A stretch of DNA of 9,572 nucleotides from UBA961 sp041191145 (GTDB lineage Bacteria > Bacteroidota > Ignavibacteria > Kapaibacteriales > UBA961), in NCBI GenBank assembly GCA_041191145.1, contig JBEEPK010000069.1, forward strand, positions 1-9,572. Direction: 5' to 3'. Under the pieces are notes generated by a model. The model saw only the letters and a program-made list of their open reading frames with translations, was not told where the DNA came from and made no database searches. The translations under genes were made by a program, and so were the position numbers. Of the stretch, positions 1-5,966 are shown in pieces. The number at the start of each line of letters is the position of its first letter. The first letter of the stretch is position 1.

Positions 1-252
1 TATCCAAATCTCGCCATTCATTCGGGAGATAGAGCAGTCATAGTTGATGATATTCTCATGGATGATATCACACCATACAAATCAATCGGAAGAGAAATAC
101 TCACACAAGACGCAAGGCTTATAGGGATTGCATCACTGATTGATCTTACCACGAAGAAAACACCTCTCAATGTAAGACAGATTTCAGTGCTCAAAAGGGA
201 AGTGAATGAGATAGATGCTGAAAATCCCGTCATAGTTCAGCATAGGACATAA
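1..252 (+). CDS. Probable phosphoribosyltransferase, C-terminal fragment
   Basis: The reading frame is open from the first base and ends at TAA (250-252), so only the last 83 residues are present and the start lies upstream. Near the beginning it reads V-I-V-D-D-I-L-M-D-D-I-T, the shape of the PRPP-binding loop of class I phosphoribosyltransferases (hydrophobic strand, two acidic residues, short loop, Thr). This is followed by a helix and a G-I-A-S-L-I-D-L strand, as in orotate and other nucleobase phosphoribosyltransferases. The usual T-G-G of the loop is replaced by D-D-I, so the match is imperfect. If the assignment is right, the enzyme joins PRPP to a base or acts in a related salvage step in the cytoplasm. 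The substrate cannot be told from this fragment. It converges with the tRNA-Pro gene, and its stop codon sits just before the shared terminator hairpin. Confidence 0.5.
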   Translation, partial: YPNLAIHSGDRAVIVDDILMDDITPYKSIGREILTQDARLIGIASLIDLTTKKTPLNVRQISVLKREVNEIDAENPVIVQHRT

Positions 253-277
253 AAAAATACCGCCATAGGCGGTATTT
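251..277 (-). terminator. Rho-independent terminator of tRNA-Pro
   Basis: There is a perfect 10-bp stem (255-264 with 268-277) with a 3-base ATA loop. Read on the minus strand, the stem is followed by a run of seven U (complement of 251-257), which makes it a good intrinsic terminator for the tRNA transcript. On the plus strand only three T belong to the stem and no further U-run follows, so it would stop the phosphoribosyltransferase transcript less efficiently. The U-run overlaps the stop codon of that gene by two bases. Confidence 0.8.
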
Positions 278-285
278 AAAGTTCG

Positions 286-360
286 TCGGGGTGGTGGGAT
301 TCGAACTCACGACCCCCTGCTCCCAAAGCAGGTGCGCTAACCGGACTGCGCTACACCCCG
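286..360 (-). tRNA. tRNA-Pro (anticodon TGG)
   Basis: The minus strand folds into a complete 75-nt cloverleaf. The acceptor stem is CGGGGTG with CACCCCG and the D stem is GCGC with GCGC. The anticodon stem CCTGC/GCAGG carries the loop TTTGGGA, with TGG at positions 34-36, so it reads CCA and, by wobble, other proline codons. The variable loop is GGGTC and the T arm is GTGAG-TTCGAAT-CCCAC. The T stem has one A-C mismatch at the 52-62 pair; the other four pairs are Watson-Crick. The discriminator base is A, and the next bases are CGA, so the 3' CCA is not encoded and must be added after transcription. The gene stands alone, followed by its own terminator hairpin. Confidence 0.96.
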
Positions 361-472
361 TCGAAAAGGGAGCACAAATATCAGTTTTTTTTTTGAAACT
401 ACCAATAACTCTCAAAGATAATTTTGACTTTTCCACATCATGAAGAAAAGACTTGCATTATCATTTTTATCC

Positions 473-503
473 TTGCATCGAATAGGGTCGCATGTTATAT
501 TTG
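473..503 (+). promoter_or_regulatory. Bacteroidota-type promoter (TTG-N20-TATATTTG)
   Basis: TTG at 473-475 and TATATTTG at 496-503 are separated by 20 bases. This matches the TTG / TAnnTTTG consensus with a spacer of about 19-21 used by the primary sigma factor of Bacteroidota. Transcription would start near 508-511 and give a 5' leader of about 145 nt before the amidohydrolase ATG at 655. The consensus is established knowledge. The assignment rests on the motif alone. Confidence 0.5.
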
Positions 504-508
504 CCCGC

Positions 509-654
509 GAGAACTCACTCGTTGAGATTCTCATTTGTTGTGGTGGTGAAAAGGTGGGAAGGGGAGTGCCCTTTGACGAGTGGTGACGTCAAAGGGCATC
601 TCACTTTATAGACCTTTCCATGTTTTAGTTTTCAAAAACACATATAGGTTTTCA
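509..654 (+). other. Structured 5' leader of the amidohydrolase gene
   Basis: This non-coding stretch between the predicted start of transcription and the ATG holds two hairpins. The first pairs 509-517 with 523-532 (nine pairs, A527 bulged, 5-base loop). The second is a perfect 12-bp stem (567-578 with 587-598) around an 8-base loop. It can be extended by a second block (564-566 with 600-602, T599 bulged) and an outer helix (550-555 with 612-617). No U-run follows the second hairpin, so it is not a standard terminator. It does not match a riboswitch class I recognise. A regulatory leader or a protein-binding site are both possible. Confidence 0.35.
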
Positions 655-1953
655 ATGAAATTCACGAGATCAGTCATCGCACTTTTTGCAGGAATCACAA
701 TCATGCAAGCTCATGATAAGATTCCCGGAGCTCCGCAAAAGCAGACGATTGTATTGAAAAATGCAAAGATTCACACCATCGCTCAAGGAACACTTGATGG
801 TGCCACTATCATCTTTGACAAAGGGAAAATTACCGCCATTGGAAAAAACATAGACATCCCATCAAATGCGGAAGTAATTGATTGCACAGGAAAGTCAATC
901 TATCCCGGTTTCATTGCTCCGGAGACAACATTGGGTTTGGTTGAGATCGAATCTGTGCGAGCAACTCGTGACAATGCGGAATCCGGTGCATATAATCCGA
1001 ATGCAAAGTCAGCTGTTGCATATAATCCCGATAGTGAAATCATTCCAACAGTCAGACATAATGGCGTTCTCATTGCTCATGTTGTTCCGGAAGGTGGAAG
1101 CATTTCAGGTAAGAGTTCGATTATGCAATTAGATGGTTGGACAAAAGAAGATATTGCTTTGAATCAGACAGCCGCATTGATAGTGAATATTCCATATATG
1201 GGTGTTTATAATGCACCTTGGATTTCAAAAAGTGCGGATGAGCAATTGAAAGACGCTGAGAATAATCTTCGTGAATTGAAAGAGTATTTTATCAAAGCAA
1301 AAATGTATTCCCTTGCTGCAAGAAATGGATTGGCAGAGAATGCTCAAGATATTCGCATGGAAGCAATGCGTCCAGTCTTTGAAAAGCAAATGAAGGTGAT
1401 GTTTTCAGCAAGCAAGAAAGAACAAATTCTAGCCGCTCTTGAAATCATTTCAGAATATAAGCTTAATGCTGTGATAGCCGGTGCATCAGAAGCGCATTTG
1501 TGTTTGGAAGAATTGCAATTGGCAAGAGTTCCGGTCATTATTCCACGCACTCACTCTTTACCACGCAATGATGAAGCAGCCTATGATGAACCATTCGCAT
1601 TGCCTTCCATTTTGGAAAGTGCAGGTATCAATTGGGCATTCTCAGAATCATCATTTTGGCAGCAGCGAAATCTACCGTTCAATGCAGGTACTGCAGTTGC
1701 ATTTGGATTAAGTGAAGAAGCCGCACTTCGAGGTTTGACAATCAATCCAGCTTCCATGTTGGGTATATCAGACAGAGTTGGTTCTTTGGAAGTTGGGAAA
1801 GATGCAACACTTTTCGTCTCAACCGGCAATGCACTTGATGCCATGACAAATAAATTGGAACATGCTTTTGTGCAAGGAAAGAAAGTAGATCTTGACAATC
1901 GACATACGGATCTTGCAAAGAAATATCGAACCCGATATAAACAGATGAAATGA
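655..1953 (+). CDS. Secreted amidohydrolase-fold protein lacking metal ligands
   Basis: The product is a 432-residue exported protein of the amidohydrolase superfamily, closest in style to imidazolonepropionase-like members found in Bacteroidota. Residues 1-20 form a signal peptide (M-K-F-T-R, hydrophobic core, likely cut after I-M-Q-A). Residues 31-85 are the N-terminal beta-sandwich (K-N-A-K-I-H-T-I, D-G-A-T-I-I-F-D-K-G-K-I-T-A-I-G), ending in the Y-P-G-F-I strand. Residues 345-395 carry the C-terminal signature N-P-A-S-M-L-G-I ... G-S-L-E-V-G-K-D-A-T-L-F-V. At the H-x-H metal site (normally P-G-F-I-D-A-H-T-H) it reads P-G-F-I-A-P-E-T-T, so both histidines are lost (E90, T92). The late catalytic Asp is Glu at 331. 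It is therefore likely a pseudo-enzyme or an altered one. I chose the ATG at 655 because it opens the signal peptide; the in-frame GTG at 580 falls inside the leader hairpin. Only a weak AGG (646-648) precedes the ATG. The gene stands alone with its own promoter and terminator. Confidence 0.85.
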   Translation: MKFTRSVIALFAGITIMQAHDKIPGAPQKQTIVLKNAKIHTIAQGTLDGATIIFDKGKITAIGKNIDIPSNAEVIDCTGKSIYPGFIAPETTLGLVEIESVRATRDNAESGAYNPNAKSAVAYNPDSEIIPTVRHNGVLIAHVVPEGGSISGKSSIMQLDGWTKEDIALNQTAALIVNIPYMGVYNAPWISKSADEQLKDAENNLRELKEYFIKAKMYSLAARNGLAENAQDIRMEAMRPVFEKQMKVMFSASKKEQILAALEIISEYKLNAVIAGASEAHLCLEELQLARVPVIIPRTHSLPRNDEAAYDEPFALPSILESAGINWAFSESSFWQQRNLPFNAGTAVAFGLSEEAALRGLTINPASMLGISDRVGSLEVGKDATLFVSTGNALDAMTNKLEHAFVQGKKVDLDNRHTDLAKKYRTRYKQMK

Positions 1954-1984
1954 AATAAGCCCGCTATTAGCGGGCTTATTTTTT
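1954..1984 (+). terminator. Rho-independent terminator between convergent genes
   Basis: An 11-bp perfect stem (1954-1964 with 1970-1980) with a TATTA loop begins directly after the amidohydrolase stop codon. It runs into six T (1979-1984), a strong intrinsic terminator on the plus strand. The minus-strand protease gene ends at 1983, so its stop codon overlaps the T-run. On that strand the hairpin is followed by TTATTT, giving weaker termination. The hairpin probably serves both genes. Confidence 0.88.
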
Positions 1985-4445
1985 ATAGTGTTTTCTGTAA
2001 TTGCGAAGTATGTTTTGTATAATCTTGAAGGATTGAATGAGCCTTACCGAATACACCGCTTTTATAGTTTCCTTCAGCATCTCTTGCGCCGACTATTGTA
2101 TCCATCATGAGCTCAACCGCTTCTTCAATATGTGATATTGCATAAATGTGAAATGTTTTTCTTTCAACTGCTTTGATGATTTCCGGATCAAGCATAAGAT
2201 CATGAATATTCTGCGCAGGAATGATCACGCCTTGTTTGCCTGTCAAACCTTGCTCTTGACATAATTCGAAAAATCCCATCACTTTCTCATTCACCCCTCC
2301 AACTGCCTGAATATCACCTTTTTGATTCATCGAGCCGGTTATTGCAATTGTTTGCTTGATTGGAATCTTTGTCAATGCACTAATGAGTGCAATCACTTCA
2401 GCAGCAGTTGCACTGTCGCCATCGATGCCATCATAACTTTGTTCGAATGCAATTGAGGCAGACATTGTGATTGGTGATGTTTGTGCAAATCGTTCGCGCA
2501 AAAATCCGGAAAGAATCATCACACCCTTATCATGGATATTTCCACTCATGTCTGATTCTCTTTCAATATTGATGATTCCCGAGGTACCAATTCCAACACT
2601 TGCCGTTATGCGAGCCGGTTTTCCGAAAGAAACTAAACCTGTATCATAGACAGTAAGTCCATTGATTTGCCCTATGCGTTCACCTTTACACTCAATCATG
2701 AGTGTTCCCTTAATGATCTGTTCTTTGATTTTTTCATCAAGAATGTCATTGCGTCTTCTTCGTGCCTTTATGGCCTTTTCAACTTGTACTCTTTCAACTA
2801 AAGCCGAACCGTCTTTCCGTGCATAATAACTCGATTCACGAATCAGATCAGCTACATCACTGAATTGCATGGTAATCTTTTGGCGAGTGCTGGTATGTCG
2901 AACACCCCATTCAATGATGGCAGAAACTCCCGATGGAGTGAAGTGAATCAAATGCTCCTGCTCGACAAGTTGGTGAATGAAATGCGCATAATTATGAAGC
3001 ATTTCACCTGTTCGAGGAGCTTCATAATCAAATTCAGCATTGACTTTGAATATCTTCTTGAAGTCTTCCTCACCGAAGTAAAAACTATGGTAGATATCAG
3101 CATCACCGATCATGATGACTTTTACATTCAAATCAATCGCTTCAGGTTTCAGAAGTGTTTGCGAGATTTGAAAATAGCTGTCTGCTGATTGAATTTCAAG
3201 TTTCCCATAGAGAAGAAGTCTTTTGAGTGCAGGCCATACTCCATCTTCTGTGAGGATATCCATTGCATTGACAATCAAATAACCTTGATCGGCTTTTAGA
3301 AGAGATCCTGATTTGATTTGCGTGAAATCAGTTTTCCAAAAACCTCGATTGTCAAAAACTTTTTCAATGCTTCCAAATAGATTTGTAAATGAAGGTGTTG
3401 TTTCCACAATGACCGGCGCGGTTTCAGACATTGAATTGTCGAGAATTACATTCACGCTATATTGACCGAATTTGGCTTTTATGTCTTCAGCCGAAGGCTT
3501 TTCAGTGTCATCTTCCTCATTTCCTGTTCCGGGTAAAAAGATTGCCAAATTGTCAAGCAAATCTTGTTCGAATGTATTTATATAAGTATTGACAAGTTCA
3601 TTCGTAAAATTTTCTCGGATATATTCTAAAGCACCTTTGATGATGCCTGCTACATGCGATTTGTCATATTCATTGATTTTTTCTCTGAATTCCTGCATGA
3701 TTTTCATGCTGGCACGACTTAAATTTTCCAATTCAGTACGATGAACATGATACTTGGCCAAAAGTTCTTCAGCTTTTTTCTTTGTTAGCTTTTTGGATTT
3801 GACAAGTGAATCAAGATCTGAAACTTTATATCCTTTCTTATTCACTTCGACCAATACATCAAATTCCATGAGTCCAAGTTCATTTTCTACTTGACCAAGC
3901 ATGAAACCAAGTGGTTTGATCTTTTCATTGAAATCAATGATGAGTGTTTGTTCGGTTGATCGATATCCTGCGATTAACTCATTGCGTGGTTTCTGAAATG
4001 AGTCTTCCTCAAAAAGTTGCGGAATTCTTCTTTTGAGAAATATCATCACATCATCAATTGCCTTTGCGAATGATTTTCCTTGACCCTTTGGAAATTTTAA
4101 AAGCGTGGGATTATCCGGAAAAAGGAAGTTATGGACAAAACAATAGTCAAAGAGAATGGGTCTTGTAACACTCACTTGATCAAGAATATGTTTTACAGTG
4201 GTCAGTCTTCCAGTGCCACTTACCCCTGACACAAATACATTATACCCATAGGATTGTAACTCTGCTCCAAGAGTTATAGCCTCGATTGCACGATCTTGTC
4301 CCACAATTCCTTTCAATGGAGAAAGTTCTTTCGTGGATTTGAAGGTGAAAATGTGTTCAGGACATGACCATGTGAGTTGGTCATATTGTAATTCCGATGA
4401 GTTTTTCGGAACTTTTTTTTGTATTTCGCTGTCTTTGTTGCTCAT
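1983..4445 (-). CDS. Lon-family ATP-dependent protease (COG1067/YcbZ-like)
   Basis: This is an 820-residue cytoplasmic protease of the Lon-related group that has an AAA module and a C-terminal S16 peptidase domain but no classical Lon N-terminal substrate domain. The length is typical. Residues 40-90 hold the P-loop region, G-V-S-G-T-G-R-L-T-T (74-83), with Arg80 where the Walker A Lys is expected. A charged helical insertion covers about 150-300. The Walker B-like strand G-Y-L-I-V-N-A-M-D is at 388-396, with Asn393 at a position often Asp. The lid domain covers roughly 500-570. The protease domain (about 580-790) contains the catalytic Ser678 in D-G-D-S-A-T-A-A-E and Lys721 in G-G-V-N-E-K, so the Ser-Lys dyad is intact. 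Its expected role is degradation of damaged or regulatory proteins. Whether it hydrolyses ATP is uncertain. The ATG at 4445 has an AAGGG site six bases upstream. It is divergent from msrB. Confidence 0.93.
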   Translation of the reverse strand: MSNKDSEIQKKVPKNSSELQYDQLTWSCPEHIFTFKSTKELSPLKGIVGQDRAIEAITLGAELQSYGYNVFVSGVSGTGRLTTVKHILDQVSVTRPILFDYCFVHNFLFPDNPTLLKFPKGQGKSFAKAIDDVMIFLKRRIPQLFEEDSFQKPRNELIAGYRSTEQTLIIDFNEKIKPLGFMLGQVENELGLMEFDVLVEVNKKGYKVSDLDSLVKSKKLTKKKAEELLAKYHVHRTELENLSRASMKIMQEFREKINEYDKSHVAGIIKGALEYIRENFTNELVNTYINTFEQDLLDNLAIFLPGTGNEEDDTEKPSAEDIKAKFGQYSVNVILDNSMSETAPVIVETTPSFTNLFGSIEKVFDNRGFWKTDFTQIKSGSLLKADQGYLIVNAMDILTEDGVWPALKRLLLYGKLEIQSADSYFQISQTLLKPEAIDLNVKVIMIGDADIYHSFYFGEEDFKKIFKVNAEFDYEAPRTGEMLHNYAHFIHQLVEQEHLIHFTPSGVSAIIEWGVRHTSTRQKITMQFSDVADLIRESSYYARKDGSALVERVQVEKAIKARRRRNDILDEKIKEQIIKGTLMIECKGERIGQINGLTVYDTGLVSFGKPARITASVGIGTSGIINIERESDMSGNIHDKGVMILSGFLRERFAQTSPITMSASIAFEQSYDGIDGDSATAAEVIALISALTKIPIKQTIAITGSMNQKGDIQAVGGVNEKVMGFFELCQEQGLTGKQGVIIPAQNIHDLMLDPEIIKAVERKTFHIYAISHIEEAVELMMDTIVGARDAEGNYKSGVFGKAHSILQDYTKHTSQLQKTL

Positions 4446-4451
4446 GTAAAA

Positions 4452-4456
4452 CCCTT
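4452..4456 (-). promoter_or_regulatory. Ribosome binding site of the Lon-like protease
   Basis: The minus strand reads AAGGG six bases before the protease ATG, inside a TTAAGGG stretch. It is the clearest Shine-Dalgarno match in the window; most other genes here have little or none. It supports the ATG at 4445. Confidence 0.6.
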
Positions 4457-4467
4457 AAGTGAAACTC

Positions 4468-4956
4468 ATGAAACAATTCATGTTGATATTGATATGTCAA
4501 TTGATGACCATTGGATGCAATGCTCAGGACCAAGTCAAAGTTCCCAAGAATGCCGAACAAACCGTTAAAATCAAGAAAAGTGATTCCGCTTGGAAAGAAG
4601 AACTATCCTATGAAGATTATTGCATCATTCGAAAGAAGGGAACGGAAGTGCCATTCACGGGTGAATTGCTGTATAATTCCGAACCGGGTGAATATCATTG
4701 CAAAGCTTGCAATCAATTGCTTTTCTCATCGGAAACCAAATTTGACTCAGGCACCGGTTGGCCTTCATTCTATCAACCTGCGGACACAAAAGCCGTGACG
4801 GAAATTGAAGATAAACGATATGCATTTACAACATATGAAGTAACTTGCTCTCAATGTGATGCTCATCTCGGACATGTTTTTGATGATGGACCGAAACCCA
4901 CCGGTCTTAGATATTGCATTAACTCAGCTTCTATGACCTTCAAGAAAAAAGATTGA
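4468..4956 (+). CDS. msrB: Peptide-methionine (R)-S-oxide reductase, lipoprotein form
   Basis: MsrB reduces the R form of methionine sulfoxide in proteins, repairing oxidative damage. From the ATG at 4468 the protein has 162 residues. Residues 1-17 are a lipoprotein signal ending T-I-G-C-N-A-Q, so Cys17 is probably lipidated and the enzyme anchored in the periplasm or outer membrane; the lipobox is not ideal. The MsrB domain (about 43-160) shows both zinc pairs (C78-K-A-C81 and C127-S-Q-C130), the G-T-G-W-P-S-F motif at 95-101, H-L-G-H-V-F-D-D-G-P, and the active-site R-Y-C-I-N-S-A-S with Cys150. Cys52 in E-D-Y-C might act as a resolving residue, but that is a guess. A GTG at 4459 is in frame and would add three residues; ATG is preferred. 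The gene is divergent from the Lon-like protease and abuts the epimerase gene stop to stop. Confidence 0.96.
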   Translation: MKQFMLILICQLMTIGCNAQDQVKVPKNAEQTVKIKKSDSAWKEELSYEDYCIIRKKGTEVPFTGELLYNSEPGEYHCKACNQLLFSSETKFDSGTGWPSFYQPADTKAVTEIEDKRYAFTTYEVTCSQCDAHLGHVFDDGPKPTGLRYCINSASMTFKKKD

Positions 4957-5946
4957 TCATAATCCCAAAAGCCGCGCTTCCTCTTCTTCATTAGGTCCTG
5001 CTTTTAGTGGCAATCTATCAGGATTTTGATAGATCCACTCAAGAGTATCTGTAATTGTTTCCGAAAGAGTCCTAATCAATAAACCGGCTTCGATAGCTCT
5101 CGTGCAATTAGTATCATGGAATCCTTTCAAACTTGGTATGGTTTCCGGAATCCACAATGGCAGATCATTCCAAGGAATAGCACCTTTGCTCAGCAATTCT
5201 TCATCTGAAACCCATCGAATTTCAAGGGTGTGATCATAGCATGCCATGGATTCAGTCAAGATGTCTTCCACAAAACGCCTAGGACCCGTCAGATTATATG
5301 GACCATTCAATTCTTTTTCCAATGCCATTACGGTAAAGTCAGCCAAATCTCGTACATCTATAAATTCCCAGGCATTGGTATTGGGATTTCCGGGTGCCAG
5401 CATGATGCCATTCACGCTATGTTTCATGCCACATCGCACGGGCCAATACGTGAATCTGTCCGTTGGATCTTGCGGTCCGACAATCAAGCCAGGTCTCAAA
5501 ACAAGGGCTTTATCACTGAAATGACGCATAATGATGTCTTCGCATAATGCTTTCATTGCACCATAATTCTCACCCGTGACGGTATGTTCATCAGGCGAAC
5601 ATTGAGCACGGGCGCCGGCTTCATCATTTGACACAGATAAATCAGAATACACGGAAAGTGTTGAGACAAAACAATAAGATTGTACTTTCCCTGCAAAATA
5701 AACGGCTGATTGCTCTACAATTTTGGGGATATATCCACAAGTGTCAATCACGCAATCAAATTGTAATTCATCAAGCAAATGTAGATCTGTTGATCTATCT
5801 CCAATGATGATATTGACATGTTCCGGCAGAAAATCAGGATTGGTTTTTCCTCTATTAAAGATTGTGACGCGATGTCCTTTTTCAAGAGCGATGTCAATAA
5901 TTGCTCTTCCGAGAAATTGTCTCCCGCCAATGATGAGTATATGCAT
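4957..5946 (-). CDS. NAD-dependent epimerase/dehydratase (extended or atypical SDR)
   Basis: The 329-residue protein is a cytoplasmic Rossmann-fold enzyme of the short-chain dehydrogenase/reductase superfamily. The nucleotide-binding loop G-G-R-Q-F-L-G lies at 7-13 right after the first strand (M-H-I-L-I-I-G). N-R-G at 31-33 after the second strand is common in atypical SDRs of the isoflavone-reductase and CSP41-like type. The active-site pattern is present: S-T-L-S-V-Y at 95-100 and Y128-G-A-M-K132 (Y-x-x-x-K), followed by L-R-P-G-L-I-V-G-P at 150-158. The substrate is probably a sugar nucleotide or a similar small molecule and cannot be told from the sequence. The gene lies 20 bases downstream of the esterase on the same strand, which suggests co-transcription. 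There is no clear Shine-Dalgarno site. Its stop codon touches that of msrB. Confidence 0.88.
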   Translation of the reverse strand: MHILIIGGRQFLGRAIIDIALEKGHRVTIFNRGKTNPDFLPEHVNIIIGDRSTDLHLLDELQFDCVIDTCGYIPKIVEQSAVYFAGKVQSYCFVSTLSVYSDLSVSNDEAGARAQCSPDEHTVTGENYGAMKALCEDIIMRHFSDKALVLRPGLIVGPQDPTDRFTYWPVRCGMKHSVNGIMLAPGNPNTNAWEFIDVRDLADFTVMALEKELNGPYNLTGPRRFVEDILTESMACYDHTLEIRWVSDEELLSKGAIPWNDLPLWIPETIPSLKGFHDTNCTRAIEAGLLIRTLSETITDTLEWIYQNPDRLPLKAGPNEEEEARLLGL

Positions 5947-5966
5947 TGTTTTTTTGTATAGTGAAT

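Noticed and set aside
230..436. 68-codon minus-strand reading frame over the tRNA
   Set aside because: It reads straight through the tRNA-Pro gene and its terminator.
453..478. Direct repeat of TTGCAT (453-458 and 474-479 region) upstream of the leader
   Set aside because: Only six to seven bases in two copies; too short to separate from chance.
580..654. N-terminal extension of the amidohydrolase from a GTG at 580
   Set aside because: It lies within the 12-bp hairpin, would add 25 residues in front of a clear signal peptide, and has no ribosome binding site.
2865..3188. 107-codon plus-strand reading frame inside the protease gene
   Set aside because: It is a shadow frame opposite a well-supported protease sequence and shows no domain.
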